64,000 bases of DNA from Smallanthus sonchifolius (GCA_023525975.1 CM042020.1:114933207-114997206); one strand, 5' to 3'; positions 11,078-22,373 are shown, counted from the stretch's first letter. Notes: a model not told the origin generated them from the sequence alone. Numbers and translations: made by a program.

Positions 11078-11290
11078 CGACGGAAAAATAGTCCCCACGA
11101 GGGAAGGTTGTTACATGATTAAAAAAAGGGGTAAGGAGGCATCACCCCATTATGAAAAAGGGGGCAAGTAGGCATCACCCCACTATCAAAAATAGTCCCC
11201 ACGAGGGAAGGTCGTTACATGATTAAAAAAGGGAAGGTCCGCACGATGAAAAAGATCGTTCCAAAAGATGAAAAGGGGGTAAGCCCTCAA
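11078..11290 (+). repeat. degenerate tandem repeats in Tat-like 3' region
   Basis: Units built from CCCCACGAGGGAAGG, TTACATGATTAAAAAA and purine-rich GAAAAAGGGGG blocks are repeated two to three times. Purine-rich repeats around the old polypurine tract are common in this lineage (family knowledge). Confidence 0.65.
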
Positions 11291-11936
11291 TGCTCCTCCA
11301 AAGAGTGAGACAACTCCTAGGATACCCGGAGCCTTTTGAGGAAGGAGCTAGATATGCCCTTTCCATCCTATCTTTATTTATTTTTTTTCTTTTGTTTTCT
11401 TTTACCTCCCTTTACTTATCTTTTGCTTATATCGTGAAGGTTTAAAGACAAGGGTGCAACGTTCGTAATCATCTTTGAGAGCTTCATAGTAAGCCAATGA
11501 GAAATGAAACGCCATCTATGTTGTGTCTACAAAAAGAATGCTGAAATTGGTAATACCGTAGACAACAAACAATCCAACACACGGTATACTCCAAGATTGG
11601 AAATAATTGCAATCTGCACAAGGAAAATGAAGGCTTACTTAACAGACGGTTCGAACTATCAAGTTCACCTTACCGAGGGCTGATCACCCTTTAAAAAGTA
11701 AAGCACCCTTCCTTGCTCGTAAACGATGCAATGCAAAAAGCAATAACGCAACATAACAATTACATATATGAAAGGGAAGGCATCACATAGTCAAATGATA
11801 AACTAAATCACCCAAGAGGTACCTGGAAAGCACAAGATGGTACCAAAAGTTGAAGTTACAAATACCAAGGGAAACATATCACCGGCCAAACATTCAAACA
11901 CGCACACTTACGCTCCACTAAGGAGCCAAAAGAAGT
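11291..11936. other. non-coding Tat-like interior
   Basis: Contains a pyrimidine-rich run (11370-11430) and no convincing frame on either strand. It lies beyond the 3' end of the antisense gene and may hold its 3' UTR. Confidence 0.4.
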
Positions 11937-12310
11937 AATCAGTTTCCAATTCAAATACATCATCTCAAAGGGGCATACCCCTCCCTTCAAACAGTCGTCT
12001 TAGCAGCACCATCACCAGCTTTTCCTATTGCTTATATGTCCTCCTCCACCGTTTTCCCGGCAATAGTTTGCCTTCCTTTGACCCTCTCCTTCACCGCGGT
12101 AGTCGCCTCAACCGTTTTAAGGAAAGGAGAAGTAGGAGGAACTTCGAAGAAAATTGGGGAAGGCTTCTCCGCACTAACACTGGCCTCACTAGTCTGCCCA
12201 CTACCACTCCTACTTGCAGCAATCCAGCCAAGAGCTTTCTCTTTGTTCAAGCCATGAGGCTCCATCTCCTTGATATCAGCAAAGAAAAAACAACAACAAA
12301 GCATAGAAAT
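11937..12310 (-). repeat. diverged duplicate of the antisense gene's 3' end, copy 2
   Basis: Repeats 12424-12790 at an offset of about 480 bp. Both copies encode GLNKEKALGWIAA followed by an SP/TVKA-like acidic tail on the minus strand. Confidence 0.7.
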
Positions 12311-12423
12311 GACAATGGCTAATCAAGCGGTGCAAAAAGTCACCAATAAAACACCCAAAAGTACGCAAAACATAAAAGAGTCATGTCTAATGGATTACAG
12401 GCGTACGATAATCAAAAGAAACA

Positions 12424-12790
12424 ACAAGTTTCAAATACATTATAACAAGAGGGGAATACCCCTCCTTCAAATACTTGCCTAGGCTACACCACCTTCAACC
12501 TTGTCTCCCCTAGACACATTCTCTACAAAACCCTCCTCCACAATGGATGGAGTCTCCTTACCCGCCCCTTCAACAGAGGGAGACGCCTTGACCGTTTTTG
12601 GGGAAGGAGAGGTAGGAAGAGTCTTGAAAGCCACGAGGCTGAGATGGTGTCCCCGCACTTGCACTCGCTGTATAGCATGCACGCTAGAATTTTTATTTGC
12701 AGCGATCCAACCGAGAGCCTTCTCCTTATTCAGACCATAGGGATCCACCTCTTGGATCTCCATAATAGACTTATCAGCACAAGTAGCCAA
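12424..12790 (-). repeat. 3' end of the antisense gene, copy 1
   Basis: Partner of 11937-12310. The shared nucleotide landmarks are TTCAAATACAT, GGGGNATACCCCTCC and the GAGAGCCTTCTCC / AGAGCTTTCTCT blocks. Confidence 0.7.
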
Positions 12791-14794
12791 GACAGCAAGA
12801 TAGGGATACGAGGTCTTCTCGTAGTCACCAACGGCGTTGACAAGATGTTGTTTGGCTTGAAGGTCATAGCCTTTCACTAACAAAAGGAGAATCTTTTGCT
12901 GGGCAGCGCCATACCCTACCGACACACCTTCATGCATACCAAGGCTGGGGAAGCTTTTTGCATGGCAGAAAGAGGGATTACAAATTCAGCACTACGAAGT
13001 AGAAACCCAACAACATGGGCAAAACCATCCTCCATAAACCAGCGTTTCTCCTTCATAAGTTTAGCAACCCGACTCTCCAATTCCATTTTCTCCTCTTCCA
13101 AGATCCTCCTTTCAACATTCAAGTAAGTGACGGCCCCCTCTGGTCCTACGTTTTTCTCTTTTAAAGCATTTACCTCTTCTAAGCTTTTCCTTAAATCTTC
13201 ACGCACATGATCCAAGTTATTCAAATCGTCCAAACGACGAGCCTCTAACAGATCAACTTCCTCCTTCAGGGGTCTGGCTAAGGCAGCCTCGGTAGAATAT
13301 CGGCTCTGCCAAAGGGAAGTTTGAGAAACCTGCTTCCACAGGTTATTCTTATGGACAGCTTTGTCATAAATCTAAAAAAGAAGCGAATTCATCCTAGACT
13401 AATGATGGTAGGCCTCACCAATAAGAGCATCCAGTTGCATACCGCCAATCACCAACTTCTCCGTCGAAGGAGTGAGAAAACGAATCACTCGAAGATAGAT
13501 AAGGTGTCTTTGTTGGAAACAGACCACGATGGAACAAATTTCTCCCCATGCACCAAACCTCCACCTTTAACATTTATGTCGGAAACAGAGTGACGGTCAT
13601 GGGAAGACTCCCCCTCACCTTCCACATTTAAAATATAATCCAAAATCCTCGGCTCACCATCCATTGGATCAATAGATTCAGGCCTCCTTGTCGATGCACG
13701 AGTTCTTTAAAAGGGACCAACACACGAGAAAGTGGGCACCTTTTCCCTCTTACTCTCTTTCTCCTAAACGGCGGCCCCAACAGAAGTCGGCTGGACAGGA
13801 ACGGAAACCAGAGGAATACTATCCTACAAAGGAAGGGACCCTCTATCTTTAGGAAGATCACTAAGTATATCATCACAGGCAAGCAAACTCTCAAACTCAC
13901 CATCAGTGTAAAATGCAGACTCAAACATCTCAAGCAACGGTTTCTCTCCCTCACCCGGCGGACGAGACTCATACTCAACACCATCCAAGCTTTTATCCGA
14001 TAAGATATCTAGCAAACTCATATCGGCAAACACATGACACAAACATTAGCACACAAGAAGGCAGAACACAACAACAAGAGAAGCTCATACAACACTTACC
14101 TATGCCTCCTCTCGTGATCACAGGAATCTCATTAAGGAGAGACCACAAGCGGCTCACACCAGCTTTAACAAGGACATGTTCATCATAAGCTCGAGCATAC
14201 GTCAACAGACTTTGGAGTTTGGCAAAAACTTTGTAGTCATAAGTAGGGTGAAGAAGCGGAGGAAGGTCCAAAAGACCTAGAGGATCACGAGAAGGCATCT
14301 CGAAAGGCACGACAGATTTTTTAACCCAAAATAAGTTCTCCTTCCGGTGTTTCAAGGAGGGCTTCGTACGATGAATACATCGGAGGTTACCATCTTTAAG
14401 CATCTCGATGGTAAGCCAATCCCCGTTACGAGCAAGCCGAAATAACTGATGAAACAAATGGATAGAAGGATCAATGCCGTGTGCTCGGCAAAGTATTTCA
14501 AAATGGGTGATCTTGCTAAGACCATACGACGCTAACTGATGAACCTAGAGCCGTAACGACTAAGAGAAAAAACAAAGTGAAAGGCAATCGAAGGTCGGAG
14601 AATTCAAAGTAGCTGGTATACAAACCCATATAACCCTCAGAAAGGTCACTGATCGATCTTTCGTAGGAAGGAAGAGCAGGACCATACTCATCCCCGATAT
14701 GGTAGCAAGCACAGTGTTCGGCTAAAGATCGCCGATTAAGCTTGGAATAATGACGACCCATATCATTCTTACCAACCATAGTGATAATCGACAC
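12481..14794 (-). pseudogene. antisense accessory gene of the Tat-like element ('gypsy-type transposase' family)
   Basis: On the minus strand the gene starts near 14794 (MSIITMVGKNDMG...). It holds the conserved block SLAEHCACYHIGDEYGP ... EGYMGLYTSYFEFSDLRLPF, then, after a frameshift near 14550, HFEILCRAHGIDPS ... LFHQLFRLARNGDWLTI. This block is typical of plant proteins named transposase (putative) gypsy type. A perfect donor (G|GTAAGT) at about 14100 suggests an intron. Downstream are an acidic region (13824-14042), a coiled coil (12916-13233, heptads around LEEEKMELESRVAKLMKEKRW) and the C-terminal YPYLAVLATCADKSIME segment (12479-12937). The function of the family is unknown. It lies head-to-head with gag-pol and would need its own promoter near the 3' LTR. 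At least two frameshifts are visible. Confidence 0.7.
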
Positions 14795-15025
14795 TAAAAA
14801 TCGAAAGAAGACTAACCTGTTGGTGGATCAAGAATCAGGAAGATCAAAATAAGGAGGAAGTTCAAATTTTAAATAAAATAAACTGCTCGAAATTCGCGCA
14901 ACAATTTATTGATGGGACAGCTGAAAACCTACGAGAGCCGGCACTAGGCAATTATGGCTCATGACAGCATGGAAGAAGTCCGACCCATTTATGTCAATAA
15001 TTCCACAAAAGGCCCGCACTGGGGC

Positions 15026-15717
15026 TGATGATGTAGGATGATCCATTCTCATTTGCTCATCATCTTAAGCAAACAAAAATAAGATGCTGCATGCACCTCA
15101 AGAACGGATAAGGAGGAGACCTCTCCTAAAGGAAGATTCTCAGCACTCTTAACAAATAGAAGGAGAGGACTCTCCCTCCTGTCTAACAAATATAACATCG
15201 ACACAATAATCGAGGGATGTCTTACCTTCAGTTGTCAAACCTCGATGAACGAGATAAAGGGAGCACATACATAGTAAAGGGACAAACAAAGTGTAGTCGT
15301 TGTCAACAGAATGGAAAGTCAAAATATTACTAGAATCAGGGCACCAGGAAGAAAGAGAAAACTAAGGAGAAGAAAGTAGCCTACCAAGCTTCCTCTTCTA
15401 GAGAAGTCACAAGATTAGCTTGAAGAACGAGGAAGCACTCAAAGGCTACTATAAATACTAGCCTTAGAAGTCATTTGAGAACATCCCGGATCAAATACTC
15501 AGATCCATAAGTTTTAGCTTTATCCTCTCCTCTTTGCTATTGTTACTTCCCCTTCTATTCCGGATCACTTCTCCTTGTATTTACCTTACTCTTCCTGGAT
15601 GTAATAAGTGATCCTCCTTTTAATAGTACCACTTAGCCTTGGAACCCTCAAGGATAAGTGCCTCATTATATTGATAAAATCATACTTTATCCCTACCACA
15701 TTATCGTTGTAGCAACA
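15026..15717 (+). repeat. Tat-like 3' LTR
   Basis: Starts TGATGATGTAGG after a purine-containing GGCCCGCACTGGGGC segment and ends GTTGTAGCAACA. The TATA box is at 15450-15457. It differs from the 5' copy by scattered substitutions and small indels, consistent with an old insertion. Confidence 0.92.
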
Positions 15718-15722
15718 CTAAC

Positions 15723-16294
15723 TTTGAATAAAATTACCTATTTGTTCACCGTAATTTTTATTAAAACTGCAGAAAAGAAAAAAAAATTAGAAATGTTATT
15801 TGTAGAAGAAAACACAAGAACTGAGTAGATGGAAAAGTAAATGAGCAGGTAAAAAATATCATCGTAACTTTGGAAGCTAGCCGTGAAGAAATATTTGAAA
15901 TTGTAATTATCATGGATGGAACACGATCTAAGAACTTTTGGCTTTTTTGTTTCCTTTGTTCTATTTCTCTCTAAAAAATAAATTTACAAGTAAGGCTATT
16001 TAATCTAATAACACTAAAATTTGTACGTAAAGTTCGAAGAAAAAATGTTGCATTTACTATAAAAAGAAATGTTGCATTTTTTTTACTAAAAATATAATAA
16101 TGGTTGCATTTGAATTTAGAAAAAGTTGTATTTTTATATATAAAATTATAATAAATGTTGCAGTTAAGTGTAGATATGAAAATGTTGCATTTGAAAGTAA
16201 AAAGGTTACATTTACATGTAAAAAGGTTACATTTGAATTTTAAGGAAATATTTTGCGGGGGTTGCATTAACTTCATTTTGTTGTACTGTTAACA
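15723..16294. other. AT-rich sequence with GTTGCATTT repeats; probable Copia LTR end
   Basis: From 16040 to 16270 a degenerate motif (ATGTTGCATTTGAA and variants) recurs about eight times with irregular spacing. The stretch ends ACTGTTAACA at 16294, directly before a Copia-type PBS, so its right part may be the 3' end of a Copia 5' LTR. I cannot place the LTR start. Confidence 0.5.
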
Positions 16295-16296
16295 AG

Positions 16297-16526
16297 TGGT
16301 ATCGGAGCTTGGTAAGAAGAAGGAGAATCCGATTGCGTATCAGCCGTGAAACCTGATCACCGTAGCAGCAGAGTCCGATCGAATAAGGTAGTAGAAAATC
16401 GAAGTCTTAACCACTAGATCACCCAGATCGATGTAAGAACCGTGATCAGAACCTAATCAAGAACGGCTGAGATGCAACTGATTGGATACATCAAGAAACT
16501 AAACAAGACCAACTAGAACACATGGT
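16297..16526 (+). mobile_element. Copia PBS and leader fragment
   Basis: TGGTATCGGAGC (16297-16308) is an initiator tRNA-Met PBS with one change. The following 215 bp look like an untranslated leader and are cut off by the inverted LTR at 16527. Confidence 0.6.
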
Positions 16527-17190
16527 TGTATGGCCCCAAGCCCGGGAGGCCTCACTCATTGGATTTACCGATAAACATACAGTTCTTAAGCTTGAATATC
16601 AAATAACGCAGCGAAAAACTTTCATTCAAACATAACATAACTTGTTCAACATTTGAAGCATAAACATTGTCTCAACGTAACATAACATAATCGAAATCAT
16701 AACAGGATGCCAGTCCTTATATCAGCCGGGTAACTCTTCTCGCTAGCCAAGCATAACCGTCCATCATCATAACTGATCCTTAACCTGAATGTGCATACTA
16801 AAAAGTAGAGTTCTAGCTTTTACATAAAACATTAACTTTAAATATTTGCCAAAAACATAACATTCAAATTCCTTAATAAAAGCGTACGTAAATATGCAAT
16901 AACATAACATCACACATAAGTCAACAAACATATCAAATATGCGCCTTCTCGTAGCCGTCAATTCCAACTTTAAGTACGATACCTCATAGGGCATCCGTAC
17001 AAAACTTCAAGCACAGCATCACAAGGATGACACATACCAAACTTCGAGCATGATACTCCGTGGAGTAGTCATACCAAACTTTATGCACTGTACCCCATAA
17101 GGCACAAGTACCAAACTTCAAGGATCACGATAATCCCCATGGTGACCGTCATCACCCCAGTTATACAACAGTTGGCCAGCCACAAAGGCT
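16527..17190 (-). mobile_element. inverted, truncated Gyp-G-type LTR
   Basis: Reads on the minus strand as the 3' third of the Gyp-G LTR: the CCTTTGTGGCTGG block, four hairpin units each followed by a GAAGTTTGGTA-like spacer, the ATTCAGGTTAAGG box and the AGTGAGGCCTCCCGGG end. The AACTCACC-hairpin box is partly deleted (about 16805-16815). At 17192-17232 a piece of the same LTR is repeated, so the left breakpoint is rearranged. Confidence 0.85.
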
Positions 17191-17232
17191 CCCAAACTTC
17201 AAGGATCACGATAATCCCCATGGTGACCGACA

Positions 17233-17573
17233 CTTTCAACACCACTCTGTCCCTGATGTGCCATCATTTATACATGTTTTGCATGCATAATAATCCTCAT
17301 ATTATGGTACTAATTGAATAATAACCTTACAATTAATACTTAAAATGTTTATATTTTGTAATTGCAGGTTATTCGGTGTTCTAAATATAAATAAAGATGA
17401 AATCTATCAAAAACACCAAGAAACCAAGCTTCTAGAAGGATCATTCCCGAGCTTTGACCACCAAGAAGTCAAAATAGGTCAACAAGAGTCAACCAGCAGC
17501 TAAAAGACAAATATGGGCAACATGGGGGGATGCACGACCGTGCATCCCAATGTACAGGCGTGCTGTAAGGCCC
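17233..17573. mobile_element. fragment of another Gypsy LTR or leader
   Basis: An AT-rich part ends TTTGTAATTGCAGGTTATTCGG, then a GC-richer part holds the perfect hairpin GGGATGCACG-AC-CGTGCATCCC (17527-17548). Such CACG...CGTG stems are seen in LTRs and leaders of Athila/Tat-type elements (impression from the family). It is cut by Gyp-A at 17574. Confidence 0.4.
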
Positions 17574-19558
17574 CAACCCAGGAGGCCTCACTTATTGGAT
17601 TTACTCATCAACACATAGCACTTAAACATAAGACATTCATTAAAACAGCGGAAACGATTTAAAACTTCAACATACGCAGCGGAAATACATAACATGTCAA
17701 AACATAACTTGTCTTAAACAACTGAAACATAAACATGAACATAAACGGGATGCCAGATGCTGATCTTCGGGTAACTCGTCCTTCCAATCCATGCATCTAT
17801 ATCCATCCAAAGCCACCTACACTTAACTGGTATGCATACTAAAAATCAGCAACGCTGAATGAGTTCTAACGTTTACTTTAAATCATTTATATAAAAGCTT
17901 TATGATTACGTACATACTGCCCCTAAGGAAAAACTTTACAGACTCTACTTTTCAAATCAGTTTAAAACATATAATTAACCATCGATTCCTTTACAATATA
18001 CTGCCCTCATGACTCTTGGCCATGAACCGACAAGTACCTGGTCAATGCCCCCATGGGCAACGGCCATTAACCGACACTACCGCTTAACCGTCAATTCACT
18101 TGTCACAACTGTACCACCCTCATGGCTTACACCATGAACCGACGAGTACCTGGTCAATGCCCTCATGGCTAGCACCATGAACCGACAATACCGCTTTACG
18201 CTAAGGGGAGTTGCGTGGTTCTCCCGAGCAACCTCCGTCACTTATACCAATTGTACTACCGTTAGCGAACCCAAAGGTTCTTACTAATGGATAAAACCCA
18301 TATATGACATCTTGTACAAGTAACATATGTCCCAAGGACCTTTACAGCTGGTACACATTCCCGTAGGAAATCTATTCACTTTCTGTTCATTAAACTTTAT
18401 CTGACATGTTCATAACTTTCACATATCTTATGCCTTTATTTATGTATATATGAAAATATAGTAAACGCTTGCCATAAAGATATATCTTGCTTTACTGAAA
18501 ACATACTAGTACATATATTATGCCTTTGTCTATGTATATGAAAATATAGTAGACGCTTGCCAAAAATATATCTTACCTCACTTAAAAATAGCTTGAGTAA
18601 ATATTATGCCTTTGTTTATGTATATATAAAATATAGTAAACGCTTTCCATAAATAGTTATTTACTCTCATCAAAACGTACATTTGCCTCTTTTAAACTTA
18701 TCACAAAAACATAACTCTCACTTTGTTTATTAATATAAATATGTAATAAAAACTATTCACTAAGTATGCACACCAACCCTAAAGCAGGCAAAAAGGGGAT
18801 TAGAACTCACCTGGTATCTTAGTTGGAATGGTCTACCGGATCTCACACAATCTGAACAATCATAACAGTTCGACATGTATCAGACTTAACTCGACACTAC
18901 ATGGTTTCACAATTTCTGACTAGGCGAACTTAAGACAAGTTCGCCTCCCATGGCCAGCGAACTTAATAACTTCGCTTAGACAACCTCAGCGAACTTGCCA
19001 AGCGAATTGGTCAAGTTCGACGAACTTAGCAAGTAATCCTTCAGGCTTCATCTTCCTCAGCCGAACCCTAATCTGCATGCAAATGGCGGCTAAGGCTCAA
19101 ACTCATCAAGACCTGAACTTTTTATGTTCAAAACTTGTGTTTTCTAACCGAGAGTCTACATCTATACTTTATTTTCATTTTCAAATGTAAAAATCTAACC
19201 TTTACCCGATTTTATTTCAAAACCCAACACGGTATGAAAAATCAGATCTAGGAGGGACCGTTACCTGAAATCGCTTCCCGTTCATTGCTTAACGCTCTAA
19301 AGACTTGCACCAATGATCCTTGAAGCTCGGATTTGAAAACCGGGACTTTCTCTCTCTAGGCTCTCTCTCACTTTCTCTCTCTAGGAAAACAAAAATGGCA
19401 GCTAGGGGGGGGGGTTGAGAGCTGATCTTGAGGCTTATAAAGGGCCCAACCCTTGCCTTTTTTCGGCCCATACTCGCAAGCCCAATCCCGCTCCTCATAT
19501 TTTTGCTAAGTTTTAATTTTTTGCTAACTATACCGGGTCTAAAACTCGGGATGTTAGA
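17574..19558 (-). repeat. Gyp-A 3' LTR (1985 bp)
   Basis: On the minus strand it starts TCTAACATCCC (G to C at base 2) and ends GGGGCCTTACA. A minus-strand TATA box lies at 19434-19441. It contains the palindromic array (18922-19040), the donor-like box (18799-18811), the hairpin array (18004-18190) and the complementary box plus CAGC-GCTG hairpin (17848-17869). Confidence 0.9.
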
Positions 19559-19790
19559 AGTCTACCCTCCTTACGAAACCTGCCATAAGCTATACTGATA
19601 GCAAATCACAGAATGTGTGGCATAAACCGTAGCTATGCAAGGCAGCTTGGTCATGAAAGCCATCGTGATTAACTACCATTGAGAGTCTAACCGAGGAAAT
19701 CTCTAACTATAAGGCATCTAGACTAACGGGTGTAACTACTAGTTAGGGAAATAATAACTTGAACTTATCATAAGAAAATTGGTAACGTAC
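19559..19790 (-). other. Gyp-A 3' untranslated region and polypurine tract
   Basis: Minus-strand AAGGAGGGTAGACT next to the LTR (19559-19572) is the polypurine tract. A GGTTTCG half of the usual pre-PPT hairpin precedes it, but the CGAAACC half is absent. The remaining ~200 bp are non-coding. Confidence 0.65.
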
Positions 19791-19791
19791 C

Positions 19792-20021
19792 TTACTGAGT
19801 CATCTGGTAGACCCTTGCTTTATCTATGTTGATGTAGGGTTCCTTCTCTTTACCCTTTCCCTTTCCGGACCCCCTGCTTTTGGCTCCTTGGGCTTCCTAC
19901 AATCTCGGCTTAAATGTCCCTGATCTCCACAGTTATGGCATCTAGGCCTGTTCGCGCAGTCACGCGAATGGTGTCCGAACTTGCCACATTTAAAGCATCC
20001 CATCTGTCCGAGCTTGCACTC
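19792..20021 (-). pseudogene. Gyp-A gag, C-terminal part with two zinc knuckles
   Basis: Continues the gag frame from 52726. It encodes CFKCGKFGHHSRDC and CHNCGDQGHLSRDC, two intact CX2CX4HX4C RNA-binding knuckles, which together with CGKCGRRHGGEC upstream make the three-knuckle tail typical of chromovirus Gag. The frame meets a TAG near 19840. A one-base shift would give KARVYQMTQ and a stop at 19792-19794, just where protease would begin in Gyp-E and Gyp-G. No pol follows. Confidence 0.85.
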
Positions 20022-20726
20022 TGTGACAACCCTGAATTAGGGTTAATAATATTCGACAGTTAATTTGCCATAAACGGGCTCGGCCCATTAACGGTCCAGT
20101 TGTAGGCCCAACATGCGAACTTAATATGTAACCTTACACAGTACAGTTAAATAAATCAACACGTTCACGGCTTGTAACCGGCACATAACACGATACCTAA
20201 TTACTAATATTAAATATTAGTAATGATTATTAATAATTATTTTAGACGATTATTTATAAATTAACGCGTGAGCTGTAAGACATAGGACGCGCAGCGGCGA
20301 CAAATACCAGTGCGTAATTTACCACCGGTTATCCATAACGTGCTATTTCTAAATACCTATTATTACTGATTATTATTAAATAATAATAGAAACTAGTAGA
20401 ATGCAAGGCACCACGTGACTTTAAGAACTTCTGAAAGAAGATACATCACCAATCGGTTAACGCGTCAATTAATCGAATAATATCGAAAAGACCGCATAAT
20501 GACATCTAGGTTAAACAGGTAATAATATTTGTTATTTCTGGTTATTTTAAAATATTACCGGGCAAATTTGGCACAATATACGCGTACGTCACGAAGAACC
20601 GCGTTAAACATACATTAGTCAGCATTAACGTCACGGAAAAATAACGAGAACGAAATTATCGAAATAACCACTTCTTATAATTAGACTTAGTAATTTATCA
20701 ACGTTTAAAAAAAATCACAAAAACAC
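20022..20726 (+). repeat. LARD 5' LTR, segment 1
   Basis: Aligns with 48622-49321. Ends where Gyp-B inserted, at AACAC (20722-20726). Confidence 0.92.
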
Positions 20727-20890
20727 TCAAAGACCCTACTTTTACTATACTAATTTATCAGAGTTTAATGCGAAAAACGGTCCCAGATTTTTTCAAAACC
20801 TTATCACTATAATGACAAAGGTATATTTTATTATAATATTGTTTTTACATAAAATATTACATCATGTAATATAGGGATTCTTCAACTCTA
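20727..20890 (-). repeat. Gyp-B 3' LTR remnant
   Basis: Matches 22885-23050 (TTTACTATACTAATTTATC onward). The outer end is TCAAAGACCC here against TGAAACACCC in the 5' LTR. Similarity stops at about 20890. Confidence 0.85.
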
Positions 20891-21128
20891 ATCATCGCAG
20901 TATGCAAAGATAACTAGTCTATACGTGAAATTCTTGCATTGGAATTTGATCGACGAGATATTCTTCTTCCTTGATTAGTAGTTGGTAGTCTTGGCATATT
21001 TTGGTTACTACGCAGTTTCTATTACTTGCGAGTTCAAACTCTAATGCCTTAACCAATTTACTTCTACTGAAGTTTCTTGAATTCACATATCTTAATGAAA
21101 TAAATAATCGACTAGTCTCCGTATCGAA

Positions 21129-22373
21129 TTAAACACTAGCAGGTAAGAGATTCAAGAGGAAGATACCTGATACGATGTCAGGGACATCTTTTTCTCCCTC
21201 GGTCATGATCTGGAAAGCCCTACCTCTTGGTTTCGGAGCCTCGATCCTTTTGATTTCATTATCTGCTACTCTTGATCCTTCACCGGACTTTTCAGTCTGT
21301 GATCGTAGCTCATGACATTCTCTACTGAAGTGTCCCGGCTTGTAACAAGTGTAGCATAATCTTACTGGACTTGTACACTGATGTGTCAGATGTCCAGTCT
21401 TCCCACACTTCATACAATTGAGATGCCTGAGCCGGCACTCTCCAGGATGTTTCCTTCCACAGATTTCACAGTCACTTATTTCTTTCTTTTGAGAGGAATA
21501 ACTATCAGGTCTCCTAAATTTAATTCTCCTAAGTGGCATAGGAGATGGATAATCCTCTCCTTTTCTCTTCCTGTCTTCTTCTTCCTGTCTTTTAAGCTCT
21601 GCTTCTCTTTCTCGAGCCTAATCAATCATTTCTTCCAAGTTTGCGCACTTAGACGGATGAATGAACTCTCTAATTTCTTTTTTCAGAATGAGATGGTATC
21701 GTGTCATCCACATCTCAGTAGTTGTTAATAAAGCAGGACAGAATCTGGCTTTATCGAAGAAAATGCCAGTAATCTCGTCCACAGATTCCTTTGTTTGATG
21801 GAGTTGAAGGAACTCCTTAGTGATTCTGTCTATTGCCGCCCGTGGGCAATAATTCTTCAGAAAAATATCCTTGAATTCTTCCCACTTTATCTCTTTGATT
21901 TTATCTCTGCCCTTCTCTCTAATCACTATGCCCCACTAATCGTCAGCTCTTTCTTTGAGCTGGTTGGTGGCGAAGGTTACTTCGTCCTCCTTACTGCAAT
22001 GACAAGTATCGAATGTTGTTTCCATTGCAGCTATCCATCTTTGAATTTTTAAGGGATTAATGGCTCCCTTGAACTCCATTTGTTTGCACGTCATAAAATC
22101 TTTATACGTGCATCGAGTCGATTTAGAATTTCCATCTTCTCCGTTCTGGGGTTTCTCTATCTCCTTTTGATTCTCAAACTAGCTTTCCAGTGAACTATGC
22201 AGTTCTGCTTGAATAATTGGGAGGTTCGCATCGAAATCCTTCCCTATTTCTAACGCAATCTGTCTCCGGATATTCTCCGAGACTTGTTCTACTTCGTTCT
22301 CGTCGGGAGGAGGAGACGCAACTCTCCTATGACTCCCTTCGTTGTGTACTTCATTATTCTGACGTTCAGCCAT
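21129..22373 (-). pseudogene. Gyp-B gag with three in-frame amber stops
   Basis: One minus-strand frame runs from ATG 22373 (MAERQNNEVHNEGS...) to 21129. It carries the Gag core (MTCKQMEFKGAINPLKIQRWI ... EVTFATNQLKERADD ... WEEFKDIFLKNYCP) and three zinc knuckles (CEICGRKHPGEC, CMKCGKTGHLTHQC, CYTCYKPGHFSREC). Three TAG codons interrupt it, near 22178, 21937 and 21620. Otherwise the frame is intact, so decay was by point mutation. It reaches PDIVSGIFLLN, the first residues of protease, then ends (LLPASV stop). It is a chromovirus-type Gag related to, but clearly different from, Gyp-A, Gyp-E and Gyp-G. Confidence 0.88.

Larger units (their letters stand above)
7632..15717 (+). mobile_element. 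Tat-like Ty3/gypsy element, pol-deleted, with antisense gene
   Basis: LTRs at 7632-8319 (688 bp) and 15026-15717 (692 bp) are close copies. CTAAC flanks the element at 7627-7631 and 15718-15722. The 3' LTR has canonical TG...CA ends; the 5' LTR ends mutated to TA...TA. The PBS TGGCGCCCACCGTGG starts 2 bp after the 5' LTR. Plus-strand gag and protease are present, a scrap of RNase H remains, and RT and integrase are gone. A long gene lies antisense before the 3' LTR. An extra, sometimes antisense, ORF before the 3' LTR is known for the Tat lineage, which is why I assign it there. Confidence 0.9.

Noticed and set aside
15971..16276. Minus-strand Cys-rich frame with repeated CNLFTFKC text
   Set aside because: It arises from the degenerate GTTGCATTT repeats; no known domain.
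19792..20021. Origin of the gag-only elements by splicing at the CAG|GTACGT in the protease start
   Set aside because: The donor-like sequence is still present after the break in Gyp-A and in altered form in Gyp-B, so simple splicing does not explain the junctions.
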